This document shows positions 22,122 to 32,591 of a stretch of DNA of 64,000 nucleotides, piece by piece (the first letter of the stretch is position 1; every line of letters begins with the position of its first letter). The DNA is taken from positions 16,734 to 80,733 of the forward strand of contig SWBL01000247.1 of assembly GCA_024195585.1 (NCBI GenBank). Reading direction: 5' to 3'. A program made the translations under genes and the position numbers. The notes below the pieces were generated by a model. The model was not told the origin of the DNA, did not search any database, and saw only the letters and a program-made list of their open reading frames with translations. Source of the DNA: Aureobasidium sp. EXF-3400 (lineage: Eukaryota > Ascomycota > Dothideomycetes > Dothideales > Saccotheciaceae).

Positions 22122-23409
22122 GACTTGGAAAAGCTTTGTCCATACATGAGGTGCAAAGCCGGGGAAGAAGATTGGGCAGCTGAGTGCAGCGAACGCCGGA
22201 ACATGGAGTCGAAGAAGGTTTGTATTTTTATGGGTTATGGATCAGTAGTCTAGCGCTGGAGAGCAGGAAACAGTGAGAGCTCTCATCAAACACTCGATTA
22301 TGCTCTTTTTGCAAACCTGACGGAGAAGCAGAGAGGTAGAAAAATATGCTGCGAGCCGGTAGTTTTAGATAGCCTGCAAAATGAATGTTCACGGTTTCGA
22401 CCAAGATTTAAGATGATCAAAGAGTGACTGAGAATCATGACAAGAGCAGGCTGCACTTCCAGCAGGTAATCATCGCACGAGCTTGCTTTCCTTCGGAGTG
22501 GTCAGCTACAGATTAATCTCTTCATAGTACATAACTAACATCCTTTTCAAACAACATCAAAACAATGTCCTCTCAATCTGCACAACAACAATAACAAAAC
22601 ATATGATGTGCCAGCAAAAAACCAGCGCCGAAGCTCTTTGGGAAAACTCCCGTTCTCATTCCCTTGATCAAAGTTCACCCAATGACGGACATTAGGCTGC
22701 TGTTTCAGCAAATTCAAGACAGTACACGGCGGGATTTGAACGGTGGTTTTATTGTCAAATGCAGTCGAGGCGTGAGTGTAAGCCGTTACACCACTCAGCC
22801 TGATTACAGGGGAAATGGTATCTGGGGTGAATATGTAGGCTACTGAGAGGATTGAAGGGGAGATAGGCTTGTTGGCTCTTTCCCCTCTCTATAAATCCAT
22901 GATGACATGTGCTTTCATTCACGTTCGAGTGTTCGTAAATGTCCATGTGTTGTTGAAAAGATGCCGCTGCTGACTGATTCCTGAGTTGAGTTGCGGCCAG
23001 CAGCACCTGCCAACGCAAACCAATAGGAATACCATTGGGAGGAGATAAATGTTCTTGGAGTTCACCGCTCTTTTCGATAGATTCATGATCGCAAGTGTTT
23101 TGATTATGGTTAGAAGTTTGTCAAAGTCTTCTTGTCGCTCAAATCATGCCACTGGTGCCTTATCCCTAACTTGATCTCTGGCCAACACGTGTCAAAGCGT
23201 GATTTCCCACAAACTGATAGGAGCACCAACACATGTGACCTTGAAAGGAACGGAATTAACGTACGCCCTCAGTTTTGTTCTCTTCGCTTCCTCTTTCACA
23301 CTTCCTTCTCTCAAATCTCTTCTCGCTCCTCCTCATCTCAGAACATCCATCCACAATTTGTGATACGCTCTCCACGACACAAATCTCCCTCCAGAACCAG
23401 AAGTCCAAG
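22122..23409. other. intergenic region with a decayed tRNA-like stretch
   Basis: About 1.3 kb without a convincing gene. On the minus strand around 22725-22805 there is a tRNA-like A box (GGCTGAGTGG) and B box (GTTCAAATC), but anticodon and T stems do not pair. Confidence 0.45.
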
Positions 23410-23922
23410 ATGGCTTCCAAGCAAGCACTCTCGTCGACTTCAACGCTCGCATCTGTTCAAGCCAACTCGCGATCAACAGGTTTTCTGGACCTACCACTCG
23501 AAGTTCGAATCATGATCTACACCAAAATCACCAGAAGACCAGAGAACCACTACACAACCGGCGAAATCCATCTCGAAGGCATACTCCCATCGATCCTTTG
23601 CACCAACTCACAGATAACCCGCGAGATCTACCAGTTCTGCACGGTGACGGCAACATTCAGATACAAGATGATCGGGTACGGACCAGAGGGTATCTTCTGC
23701 TTCTTAGTCTGGCGCCGGTTACGAGAGATTGCCCAGAGACTGATGAGTTTCAATGCCCAAGCACACCACGGAGGAATCGTGTTAAATATTATGCTCAGGT
23801 GCACCCGTTTCGAATGCCTAGAAGAAGAGGGATGCAGTTCTTGCAAATTCCACGCTGAGCACGAATATGGCAGGCCGATTGAAGCGATAGGGCTCGAAAG
23901 ACGATTAATCACTCTGATATAA
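23410..23922 (+). CDS. F-box-like hypothetical protein
   Basis: 170 aa from the ATG at 23410, preceded by a purine-rich leader. The segment GFLDLPLEVRIMIYTKI (about residues 21-37) is the short F-box-like motif seen in hundreds of fungal proteins, where it may recruit Skp1 of SCF ubiquitin ligases. The rest (TNSQITREIYQFCTVT, a Cys-rich CLEEEGCSSCKF) is typical of these fast-evolving fungal proteins. A further open frame (23956-24273, 105 codons) could be a 3' exon, but I find no clear splice pair, so it is left out. Confidence 0.55.
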   Translation: MASKQALSSTSTLASVQANSRSTGFLDLPLEVRIMIYTKITRRPENHYTTGEIHLEGILPSILCTNSQITREIYQFCTVTATFRYKMIGYGPEGIFCFLVWRRLREIAQRLMSFNAQAHHGGIVLNIMLRCTRFECLEEEGCSSCKFHAEHEYGRPIEAIGLERRLITLI

Positions 23923-25045
23923 CCAGCGCTGTATAACCATGGGAAAGGGACTGCAGTGCTACGACAAAGATGCTGGTCTGGATATTGCTGTTCTTTCCGA
24001 AAAGATTCTTTGGCCAAGAACTATCCCAGAACATACATATCCCCACGACTGCACATGGGCACGGCTTACAGATCTCTGGACTCGGACTATACATTCTTCA
24101 GCGAGCGCCTTTTCCTCAGCATCTTACAGTTGTCTTTTTATTCGCTGCATACCGCGTTCTGGATCACCTCGAGCATTGCAGCCTGCGAATATCCACCAGA
24201 ACCAATTTCAGCTGCCGAACACTTTGAGCATCATTCATCTGGTATGACCAGGTATCGAAAGCTGGTTAGCTAGCACGCCATCTTCTATCGCTGTGTTCAA
24301 ATTGAGAAGCGTGGAGGAAACAACATCAGTCATACTGGCCTAGGAGTCATGTTCTTCCTCCAGATGTCCAAGGCCGCAGCTGCAGCAGAGAGTTCAAGCT
24401 GGTGGGTGAGCAAAGCGTACGGGAGGCTCAAAAAGGATTATGTAACCTATGAGGCCATATCATCTTCTACACATAGTTCATGAAACCGTCCAGAGTACTC
24501 GACCTTGAGAGCTCTCTGCACGGCTAAGCGTCGGCAGGTCCTGATTAGTCAGCATTTACTCGACTGCACCCCCTCCAACTTCACCACGTCGGGCTTCTAC
24601 AGACTTTAGACATTCTAATAGTGGCCCTCAAAAACACAAGTTATCACAACATGACACAGAAACCCTTATGAAAGTGTAAAGGCATCATAGAGGCCTGCTT
24701 TGTGCTTGATCAGGGCCGTCTGAACCCCCCGATCAACGTACAATGATATACTTCGTCCCATCAAGATTGCAGAGATGGACACGTCAACGAGCCTTCTCGC
24801 GGCGCCGTTGATGGTGATGTGTGTTTTTCGTTTATATCATGAGCCTTCTCCGGAATCCCTATGTTGTCGCGGTAACCCCTAGCTTTCAGCTGGCTAGTCT
24901 CGTTGACCGCAAACATCGCCTGGCCCTCTTAATCGCAAACACTTCCCTATCTGATTTGTCGCAAACACCCGAAGTTGACGACGAACCAAACAAGCACGAC
25001 TGTCGATTTTCTCTTCTTCTGGGAAATGCCAATTCTCCCTTGAAG
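23923..25045. other. intergenic region with unassigned open frames
   Basis: Contains an open frame at 23956-24273 (hydrophobic, YISPRLHMG...LQLSFYSLHTAFWI) that may belong to the upstream F-box-like gene, otherwise nothing recognisable. An in-frame ATG at 24839 could extend the next gene. Confidence 0.4.
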
Positions 25046-26214
25046 ATGTCGACTCAACTGCGTACAGATCCTCGCCGGCCAGATCTTCATCTATCAGCTC
25101 GACCTGTTTTCTCACGTCTCACTTTGTCTCTCGAAGGTACCCCGTCGGAATCCACAAAACAAGAAGATCGATGGTACAGACACGCTGAAAGAGTCATGTG
25201 CTCAATCTTCTGCGCCAAAGAAGAACAATATGACAGCTGGGCCGTACGTGCTGTGGGATCCAAGTGGAACGATGATCCTAACGGCTACTCGATCGGCATC
25301 ATCATATCGAAGATACGAACCATTCTTGAAGCAAATGACAAGACCACATCTGTGGTTTACAGACTCCGGTGTATCGTCTGGCTAGGCCTTCTCATACAGT
25401 CTTAGGAAGAAGCTGAGGTATACACTTGCATCCAAAACACGCTATGGCCGTTGCTGATGTCTTATAGGTTCTCAAATGGTTGTGTTGTCAAGAATATATG
25501 CTGTATCGATGCCGTGGCGGCATGGCTGATTTCGGCATCGAGTTTTGGCTGGAGACCTTGTGCATACGCACTGTACTAGCACTGCCACGCATACACTCAG
25601 AGCTAATGACCACGACGGGGCCTGTGGGCGAGCAGTTTGGGACTGCCTTGCCATCAGTGATCGCGAATCCCCGTTTCATCGTATGTTCCTCGGGTTTCTT
25701 GCAAGTCTTGGTCGGCGGATACGGTGGGGCTCGTACCACATCTCTTCAGGCTAACGGAAGTCCCCGAATCGAACTCGCAACTATGAAATATCTGCGAATC
25801 CTCGAGCAAAAAGAGATCTCTATCCATGATGCCCTACAGATTCTTGGCACGAGAATCAAGCGAAGGAGAGATGACCTCGCAGCTTACCGCAAGCAGATCA
25901 ACGACATCATCAAATCATCTTCAGATTGGACACATGAAGATCTGGATACCATCATGAAGCATCTCAAATTTGCACAGGCCACAGGAAAGAACGACATGGA
26001 AATCTGGCGCCGTCTTGATATAAAGAGACAATCGGCTCTCATCACGATTGAGCGGTTGCAGGATCTGTTGGATCTGAAGAAGAAGAAGAAGGCAAATCAC
26101 AACAAGAACAAAAACAAGAACAGGGTCGCAAGAAAGAAGGAAGTAAAGCAGGCCAAGGGAACAGCCAGCCAAGGAGACACTGATGATGAGGCCGAGGAAC
26201 CCCGTCCCATTTAG
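25046..26214 (+). CDS. hypothetical protein, probably multi-exon
   Basis: I do not recognise this gene. Two open frames probably belong together: 25046-25405 (MSTQLRTDPRRPDLHL...IIISKIRTILEAND) and one running into 26214. Downstream, an AG acceptor ending at 25467 (TTATAG) opens VLKWLCCQEYMLYRCRGG in frame. Upstream, a donor near 25351 (after KTTS) or 25418 (GAG|GTATAC) would be needed to skip the TAG at 25403. The C-terminus has a helical region (IKRRRDDLAAYRKQINDIIK, IERLQDLLDL), then a Lys/Asn-rich tail and an acidic end. It might be nuclear; function unknown. Exon limits are uncertain. Confidence 0.45.
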
Positions 26215-26875
26215 GGATGTCTCGGCAGTGGATCCTTGTTCTGGAGACAGATAGCTCATGTGGCTCAACAGGCTACTGATGGTTGTAAGGATTGGAATGT
26301 CTAGACAGTAAGAGAACGCGATGGGTCGATGGAAGAGAGGTAGTGCAGTAGGTCTTCATTCGTTCAGTCTCCCCAATACACACTGGTGGTGGTGCAGTTC
26401 AACAAAGCATCAACAGAACAGAGCGCGCGAAAGAAGTGACTTGTGGCAAGCGCGAATCTCCGAAGCGCATGCCTCTCACCGATGGATTTCATACTGTCAT
26501 TTTCTGATCATACGAGTCGCGGGAACAATGCACGAGGGTGTCTTGTGGTGTGGTGTAACTGGTTGGAGGGTGAGTAACCACGCAAGCGTTGGAAAGCTAG
26601 GTTGGAAAGCTAGGTTGACGTCGAGCATGTCTCTCATCTGTACATCCCATTCTATCATTTACCAAATGTAAAGGGGACAGTCAAAATGCACAAGGGATGC
26701 ACGTTTGTATTGTTGTGATTCAAGGATTATATTCTCTCGGCGTTTGCTCGTCGCCGTGTTGTCGTTTGCAAACCCCCACTATCACTCGCACATCCGTCAA
26801 TTCACCATTCGAGCTCGAAAACATCTTCAGTCTGCCAGCAGCATCACTCTTGTCACACACGCCAATTCTACCAAC
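26215..26875. other. intergenic region with a small tandem repeat
   Basis: No gene. A 13-nt unit, TTGGAAAGCTAGG, occurs twice back to back at 26589-26614. Confidence 0.5.
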
Positions 26876-27622
26876 ATGGCATCGTATCGTGGCACTCCCA
26901 TCTCGGAGTTACGTGAGCAATACGTAAGTATGCGCAAATCCTAGCATCATCAACTACTTACTAACCGGTTACAGATGCGAGAGCAGATGTTCTCCGCCAT
27001 GTTCGAGCATGTCATGGACGGCCCCGGTATCCTCTTCGAAGCCGAGCCAAAGCAATCCGAGCAGCAAGAACAACGCATCTGGGAAATCGACAGCGACGAG
27101 GAAGCGAAGGAGGAAAAGAAGCGCGCAAAGAACAAGAGAAAGTACCAGCGCAAGAAGGAGAAGGCTCAAGCTGAGAAGGCCGAGCTCCAGAGTCAGAAGT
27201 CAGAGTCCAAGGATACCATCTCTCAAGGTCTTGCCGACATGTCTATTCAGGATGCGCCAACTGTTCCTACCGACGAACCCGAGTCGAGCAGTGACGCTGC
27301 AAACACCGTACCTCCTATCCAGCCCAAGCTATCAAAGCGCCAAAAGAAGACCTTGCTCAAGAAGACCAAACAAGCCCAGGCCGCAATCTCTATTCCCGAA
27401 CTCAGTCGTTCCTCCAGTATCAACGACACCGCCTCTGAGTCCAGCCATGCCAAGTCCAAGTTTACCAACGATGACCAGAGCGAGAATGAAAACAAGAGCA
27501 AGAGTCAGAGCGGTGTTCACGAAAAGCAGAACAGCAAGTGTGAGGGTCGAGAGGATGAAGTTGCTACTGAGTCCGAGGTTGAGGCCGTGATGGAAACTAT
27601 CGCAAAGCGTTTCGGTCAATGA
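26876..27622 (+). CDS. hypothetical Lys/Glu-rich coiled-coil protein, 2 exons
   Basis: Exons 26876-26923 and 26975-27622, with a textbook intron (GTAAGT...ACTAAC...ACAG), give 231 aa. The N-terminus reads MASYRGTPISELREQYMREQMFSAM-, followed by an acidic-basic coiled coil (SDEEAKEEKKRAKNKRKYQRKKEKAQ), a second basic patch (KLSKRQKKTLLKKTKQAQ) and a Ser/Glu-rich tail. The basic patches could be nuclear or nucleolar localisation signals. I recognise no domain. The clean splice and long frame support it as a real gene. Confidence 0.6.
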
Positions 27623-27995
27623 AGAGGGACTTCCTGTACCGAAGATACATGAAGGGCCGGCTTATGTACAATATCGACCCAAGAAGAGAGTCCCAGATGG
27701 AGGGTGGTTGGTACTTCTGTATTTCCTTCCTTCGCAGAATCCAGCCAGAAATCCCGAAGGCTGTTCTTGCTTATCTAAGTCCCAAAGACGATCAGTTGTT
27801 GCGATTCAGTGTTGTAATGCCCCATAAATATCAGCATCAATCACCTCTTGAGATAATTGCAAGGTTGAATCGAGGAGCAAGTGAGGCCGTCGTGTACAGA
27901 ATATTTTTGAGCCGCATACGTCATCCACCACCTCTTCAATGCATCTCCTCCTCTCTTCTCCCGCCCTCTTTCTCGGTCAATACATAACGACAATG
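27623..27995. other. intergenic region
   Basis: Short spacer. An open frame continues at 27619-27987 without recognisable features; no gene called. Confidence 0.4.
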
Positions 27996-28460
27996 ACTGG
28001 TCAAACCGTGTGGTCAACCCCTCGCAAGGGCCGTGTTCTCTACGATGCCGTACAATGGCGCAAAGCTGGTGGTTTAATTCACAAACTCGCACTCAAACGC
28101 AAGGAAGAGGATGTTGACTGGCCTTCGACTAACAGCGTACGCCGCTGGCTTCAGCATTACGATACACTCAAAAAGCGCAACCCTCAAAAGTCCGAGAGAG
28201 AGCTCCTGGATGAGGCCTCTCGTAGCGGTCGAACCTACCCACTCGGACATCGGGCTAAAATATCTGGCGGTGTACTCGATGAATTGGCCGATGGTACACC
28301 AACAATAAGTGGAAAGACTCGCGAGTATTGGATGGAAAAAACCAAGGCCAGCAAATCGGTTATCAAGCGTGCAGAGAAGCAAATCTTGACAATGCCTACT
28401 GTGGAAAATCGGCCGCCAGGATATCGAACTCCCGAGCCGCCCGAAACTTCGCGGTCATGA
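27996..28460 (+). CDS. hypothetical protein with possible helix-turn-helix N-terminus
   Basis: 154 aa from the ATG at 27996 (MTGQTVWSTPRKGRVL); an upstream in-frame ATG at 27939 adds hydrophobic residues and is less likely. STPRKGRVLYDAVQW...NSVRRWLQHYDTLKKR resembles the helix-turn-helix start of Tc1/mariner- or pogo-type transposases and of regulators derived from them. No DDE catalytic core follows, and the reading frame ends after about 150 residues. Options are a remnant of a transposon, a domesticated DNA-binding protein, or an unrelated fungal protein. Confidence 0.45.
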   Translation, partial: TGQTVWSTPRKGRVLYDAVQWRKAGGLIHKLALKRKEEDVDWPSTNSVRRWLQHYDTLKKRNPQKSERELLDEASRSGRTYPLGHRAKISGGVLDELADGTPTISGKTREYWMEKTKASKSVIKRAEKQILTMPTVENRPPGYRTPEPPETSRS

Positions 28461-29140
28461 AATCTACACATTCTCCTCCAGAAATCATCGCGTGTTCGAG
28501 CCTGATAGATTTCGTATGAGTTGTGGTGCAATAGGAAGACAGATATCCTGCAGATTTGCAGCAGACTATCGACGACAACTCGCAGAATGCCATGATGATG
28601 ATGATCAGTCAACAAACGGGCAAAAAGTCCGTGCGGCAAGTCTGCGAAATCATCAAAGATCAACGCCCACGACATTGATGAGTCAACAATGGAGATGATG
28701 TCCAAGAATCTATACCATGGAAAATTTGAGCAACGGATACGCGGAGAGGTGTTCATCCGACTAGATTCACGTCATGCGAAACCTTTGTCGCCTATTGGAC
28801 AGGGTTTCGATTCGGACGACTGTTGCACCTTCCCTCCAGGTAGAGGGTCCAGACTGTGATTAGCAATTGTCAAGTCTAGGAAACTGTAAAAAGTTGCACC
28901 GCAACCGCTGGCAAAAGATCGGCGTCTTTCAAGTAGGTATATAAAACCAGTCGCACGTTCTGAGATAGCGTGGATAAACTCCTACATCACTTCGACATTG
29001 TACCGCCTTCTCAAGTTTCGAACCTCCGAGACCCCTTAGACCTCACAGCACACAATCTGTCAAGAAACGCCTGACGACTCCGACTCGACTACACCACAGA
29101 TCCAAAGGCATCAGGATCGACAAGTCCATCAATCATCACC
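28461..29140. other. intergenic region and SDR promoter
   Basis: No further gene; short frames around 28490-28700 lack features. The 3' part is the promoter and leader of the SDR gene. Confidence 0.45.
28938..28946 (+). promoter_or_regulatory. TATA box candidate of the SDR gene
   Basis: TATATAAAA lies 195 nt upstream of the SDR start codon, in an otherwise mixed-composition region. The distance implies a leader of about 150 nt. Confidence 0.5.
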
Positions 29141-30064
29141 ATGTACAGCACACGCTACAACCCAGTAAAAGACATGCCCGATCTGTCAGGAAAGGTCATC
29201 ATCGTGACTGGCGGCAACAGCGGTCTCGGCAAAGAAAGCATACATCAACTGGTCAAACACAACCCAGCCAAAGTCTATCTCGGCGCTCGATCAAGTCAAC
29301 GCGGTAACGCCGCAATCGAAGAAATCGTAGCAGACGTTCCTTCCGCCAAAGGGAAAATACACTATCTGGAAATCGACATGGCTTCCTTGGCATCCGTCAA
29401 ACGCGCAGCCGATCGCATCCTCAAGGAAAATGACCGCTTGGATATCTTGATGAACAATGCTGGTTTGGCGAATGCTCCTGCAGGCTTAAGCACCGATGGC
29501 TATGAGATTCAGTTTGGCACCAACTACATGGGACCGACCCTCTTCGCCAAACTCTTGCTTCCTCTACTGCACAACACATCCAAAGAGCCAAACAGCGACG
29601 TCCGCATCATCAACCTCAGCTCCGAACTCTTCAAACAAGCACCCAATCAGGGCATCATCTTCACCGACCTCTCCACCCCAATGACGAAGATCAACTCAGT
29701 AGCACGCTACGGTCAATCCAAACTCGCCAACTATTTCTACAGCAAAGTCTGTGCAGAAAAATATCCTGCGATCAAATCAGTGGCTCTTCATCCTGGTGTC
29801 GTCAATACCGGTATCTGGGAACACATTTACAAGAAGCCATATTATGGTTGGCTGTTGAGTGCAGTGATGACTCCCTTCCTCACTAATGTGCATGATGGTG
29901 CAAAGATGCAATTGTGGTCAGCTACAGCTAAGAAGGGAGTCAAGAATGGAGCTTTCTATACGCCCAAGGGGACAGAGTATACTCAGGCAATACTCAAGAA
30001 TGATAAACTTGCAAAGGAGCTGTCGGAGTGGACTGAGAAGGAGTTTGCAAAGCATGGGTTTTAG
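29141..30064 (+). CDS. short-chain dehydrogenase/reductase
   Basis: 307 aa, intronless classical-type SDR using NAD(P)H. The Rossmann motif TGGNSGLG is at about residues 23-30, NNAG follows LDILM at about 105, and the active-site YGQSK (Tyr-x3-Lys) is at about 189-193, with the structural Ser in INLSSELF. SGLGKES and LGARSS after the second strand suggest NADP(H) preference. It resembles fungal retinol-dehydrogenase/WW-oxidoreductase-like SDRs. Substrate unknown; neighbours give no pathway clue. Confidence 0.88.
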   Translation: MYSTRYNPVKDMPDLSGKVIIVTGGNSGLGKESIHQLVKHNPAKVYLGARSSQRGNAAIEEIVADVPSAKGKIHYLEIDMASLASVKRAADRILKENDRLDILMNNAGLANAPAGLSTDGYEIQFGTNYMGPTLFAKLLLPLLHNTSKEPNSDVRIINLSSELFKQAPNQGIIFTDLSTPMTKINSVARYGQSKLANYFYSKVCAEKYPAIKSVALHPGVVNTGIWEHIYKKPYYGWLLSAVMTPFLTNVHDGAKMQLWSATAKKGVKNGAFYTPKGTEYTQAILKNDKLAKELSEWTEKEFAKHGF

Positions 30065-30747
30065 ATCAGTGCTTCTTTGCTGTAGATAGCGTCGGTGTTT
30101 ATGTCGCACTTTGTAACATTTGTAATCGATGTCATATTATTATCTTTTGAGCTACAGATAAGACGATGCGACTCAGGGGCTTAGATTTCTCAATCATACG
30201 TAGTCAATCTAGACTACATAGCAAAAAGTACGAAGGGCACGGAGGCAGGTAGCTATAAGTGCCTCCGATCACTTATGGCGGATGATGGGAAGAACATAGA
30301 GTAAAGCGCAGCAACAATCAAAGAGAAAGGCACGAAATATTAAGTATACACAGCAAAATCAAGATGGTAAACAAAAACACAGTTTGCTTTGACCTATACA
30401 TTATGGTGACAAAAAGAGCAAAAGAAACCACCCCCTCCAGGTGGGAAGAAACCGGCAGCCTCCGCGTTTCCTTATTATTTCCCAGCTCCAGTGTGAAATG
30501 GGTCCGCCCCGTCAGAGACTCGAACTCGCGACCGGGGGATTGTCGAGTGTCGGCGCCAGCTAAGTGTGCCACTCGGCCAGGCGAGAAGGCGGGGCACCTT
30601 CCTTAGCTGGGGACAGGAGGGACCGGAAAAAAATAGTATATAAGGGTTGATGGGGAGTACCGGAAGCACGGGATCTGGCTGGCCTGGAGCCTATGAAAAC
30701 GGACGCGTAACTTTGACGCCAGGCATCTATCCTGAGGCTGAGACGAG
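30065..30747. other. convergent intergenic region with tRNA-like remnant
   Basis: Separates the SDR and peroxin-22-like genes. On the minus strand about 30507-30585 there is a perfect Pol III A box (TGGCCGAGTGG) and B box (GAGTTCGAGTC), but T and anticodon stems fail, so it is a decayed tRNA or tRNA-derived element. Confidence 0.5.
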
Positions 30748-31941
30748 TTACCCGACTCTTCGCGACCAATCCTCGGCGATGCGTCCAATATCCACGACTT
30801 CGACATCTTTTCCAAGGCCGACTAGATCTGAGGTCTCCCACCATTTGTTGTGGTTCTCTCCTCCCGCCATGCCTTTTCGTGATGCTTCATCTTCGGTGTC
30901 TGTTTCGGTATCGATCAAACCACCAGCACCATCGTCACCGACAACGAGGATAGTTTGGCCAACCCAACCCTTGAGTTGTTGGACATGTTCACCGTTCTGG
31001 CCAGAAAGGGTAGGGATGTCGGGTAGGTAGACCAAAGATGGAGAGAGGTGGCGTAGGATGTGGATGTAACCGGTAGGTGTCGAGAAGGGCATAACTTGAG
31101 ATTGCTTGTCTACCAGAGACAAGGACTTTTGCCAGAGCGAATCGAAGAGCGTCTTGGGCGATGAAGCAGGGTATGAGACGGATGCATATGAGGATGAGAG
31201 GGTAGTTGAAGCGGATGTGGAGGTAGATAGGTCGGGCAGAGAAGTTTGATTGGGAGCGTAGATCAAGACGAAGAGGTTCGTAAGGGCCGAGTCGATGTGG
31301 TCAGGGAGGTGCAAGAGGATGGACTGGATTATGTTAGCAACCATGTTGCGATGGCCAAACTTGACGAAACTCACGGCGTGCTCAGTATTATAGTCAGAAC
31401 CATCTTCTTGCTCTTCCCCGTTCAAGACGACAACCACAGTCCTCTTTGGCTTGCTGATTGCATGGGTCGAGGACCTCTGTGTACGTTTGGTCTCTGCTTC
31501 TTCGTTCCAGTGCTCGTTGTCAGAGAAGGCTGGTTCGCCTCCCTCTTCCTGTCTTCCTGCTGTACCCGGGCCAGATAGCCCTACAGCAGATCGTGTACGC
31601 TGGCCAGCATTATCGAAGAATTGCTGAGGTGATGGAGTCCGGCCAGTCACACGCGACAAAAAGCCTTGGTCGCCAGAGTCGGGGGCCTGCTCTCGCGTAT
31701 CGGGTATGTCCTCAGGATAGTCTACAGGGTGGTCGTATGTATCGTCTTCGCTATCATCGTGTCGGTCGTTATCATCATCGTCGTTGTCATGCTGGCGTTC
31801 GCTCCAGATCCAGGCGGCTAAACCAGCTGTCGCAATTGTCACAGTGACTACTAGCGGTAGCCAGTAACCCAATGCCGATCTTCCAGGACAAGCCTGCCTT
31901 CGTCGGGCAGTATCATATCGGTCCATTGCATTGAGGGTCAC
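30748..31941 (-). CDS. PEX22: peroxin 22-like peroxisomal membrane protein
   Basis: 397 aa, intronless. The N-terminus has a basic stretch and one membrane span (about residues 23-46, LGYWLPLVVTVTIATAGLAAWIW), followed by an acidic low-complexity linker. A soluble domain starts near residue 165 (KRTVVVVLNG) and includes NIIQSILLHLP...NLFVLIYAPN and SLVYLPDIPTL. This matches the layout of fungal Pex22-like proteins, which anchor the ubiquitin-conjugating enzyme Pex4 to the peroxisome for receptor recycling. Identification rests on remembered family features, so an unnamed membrane protein remains possible. An alternative ATG lies at codon 6. Confidence 0.65.
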   Translation of the reverse strand: MTLNAMDRYDTARRRQACPGRSALGYWLPLVVTVTIATAGLAAWIWSERQHDNDDDDNDRHDDSEDDTYDHPVDYPEDIPDTREQAPDSGDQGFLSRVTGRTPSPQQFFDNAGQRTRSAVGLSGPGTAGRQEEGGEPAFSDNEHWNEEAETKRTQRSSTHAISKPKRTVVVVLNGEEQEDGSDYNTEHAVSFVKFGHRNMVANIIQSILLHLPDHIDSALTNLFVLIYAPNQTSLPDLSTSTSASTTLSSSYASVSYPASSPKTLFDSLWQKSLSLVDKQSQVMPFSTPTGYIHILRHLSPSLVYLPDIPTLSGQNGEHVQQLKGWVGQTILVVGDDGAGGLIDTETDTEDEASRKGMAGGENHNKWWETSDLVGLGKDVEVVDIGRIAEDWSRRVG

Positions 31942-32591
31942 ATCAATGTTCGTGTCGCAGTGTCACATGAAAGACGGTCGCGGTCGCGTTAAACGTCACC
32001 CCACGATTCTTGGCGTGTTATAACCGAGCATGTGCATGCAAGATGTGCCTGGTCAGAACCGATTGCGGCCTTGATGCCTGACCGGGAATGTCTCGGGAGG
32101 CTCCAAGGCTGAGCCGGCTCAAATCGGCATCCTTGAGGGCTGAGCCTTGGCCGCAGCTACTGCGCCCTTCTGTTTGCGCAAGCCCCAACTGCTAACCGTC
32201 CATTGCTCCTTCTCATCTTGTATAACAGTAATTCAAATAAATGGCTGAGGAATGCCTGAATGCAGATTGCAATGTGAGAAGGCGCGCGGCTATGCTGCAG
32301 TTTAGCGGCTAGAAGCTTCGCCGCCGAGTGAAAGGTGAGCAAGATATAACAATGCCAACCGTGCAGCCCAGACAAGACAAGCAACTACCTCGAGTGAACC
32401 AAACCTACTCCGCATATCCGTCTTATTACCTGACTCTTCTCGTCAGCGACTGCGCTCAGCTGAATCACTACATCACAAGATCCAACCGTCTTGGACTTTC
32501 CTCTACATAAACCCTTCCCACTCTCTTCATTTCGCACAATTTCGCAACCTTTTACAACCATCGACAATCACATATCATCATAACAGACGAC
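31942..32591. other. divergent promoter region with inverted repeat
   Basis: Shared upstream region of the peroxin-22-like and VWA genes. Apart from the GC-rich inverted repeat at 32103-32150 I see nothing. Confidence 0.5.
32103..32150. repeat. imperfect inverted repeat with inner palindrome
   Basis: CCAAGGCT and AGCCTTGG form the outer arms, each also carrying GGCTGAGCC in direct orientation, and the perfect palindrome GAGCCGGCTC sits at 32111-32120. It could form a cruciform or bind a dimeric regulator of one of the flanking divergent genes. Confidence 0.55.

Noticed and set aside
30507..30585. Functional tRNA on the minus strand (A and B boxes present)
   Set aside because: The T-stem pairs at only three of five positions, the acceptor has two mismatches and no anticodon stem forms; kept only as a possible remnant.
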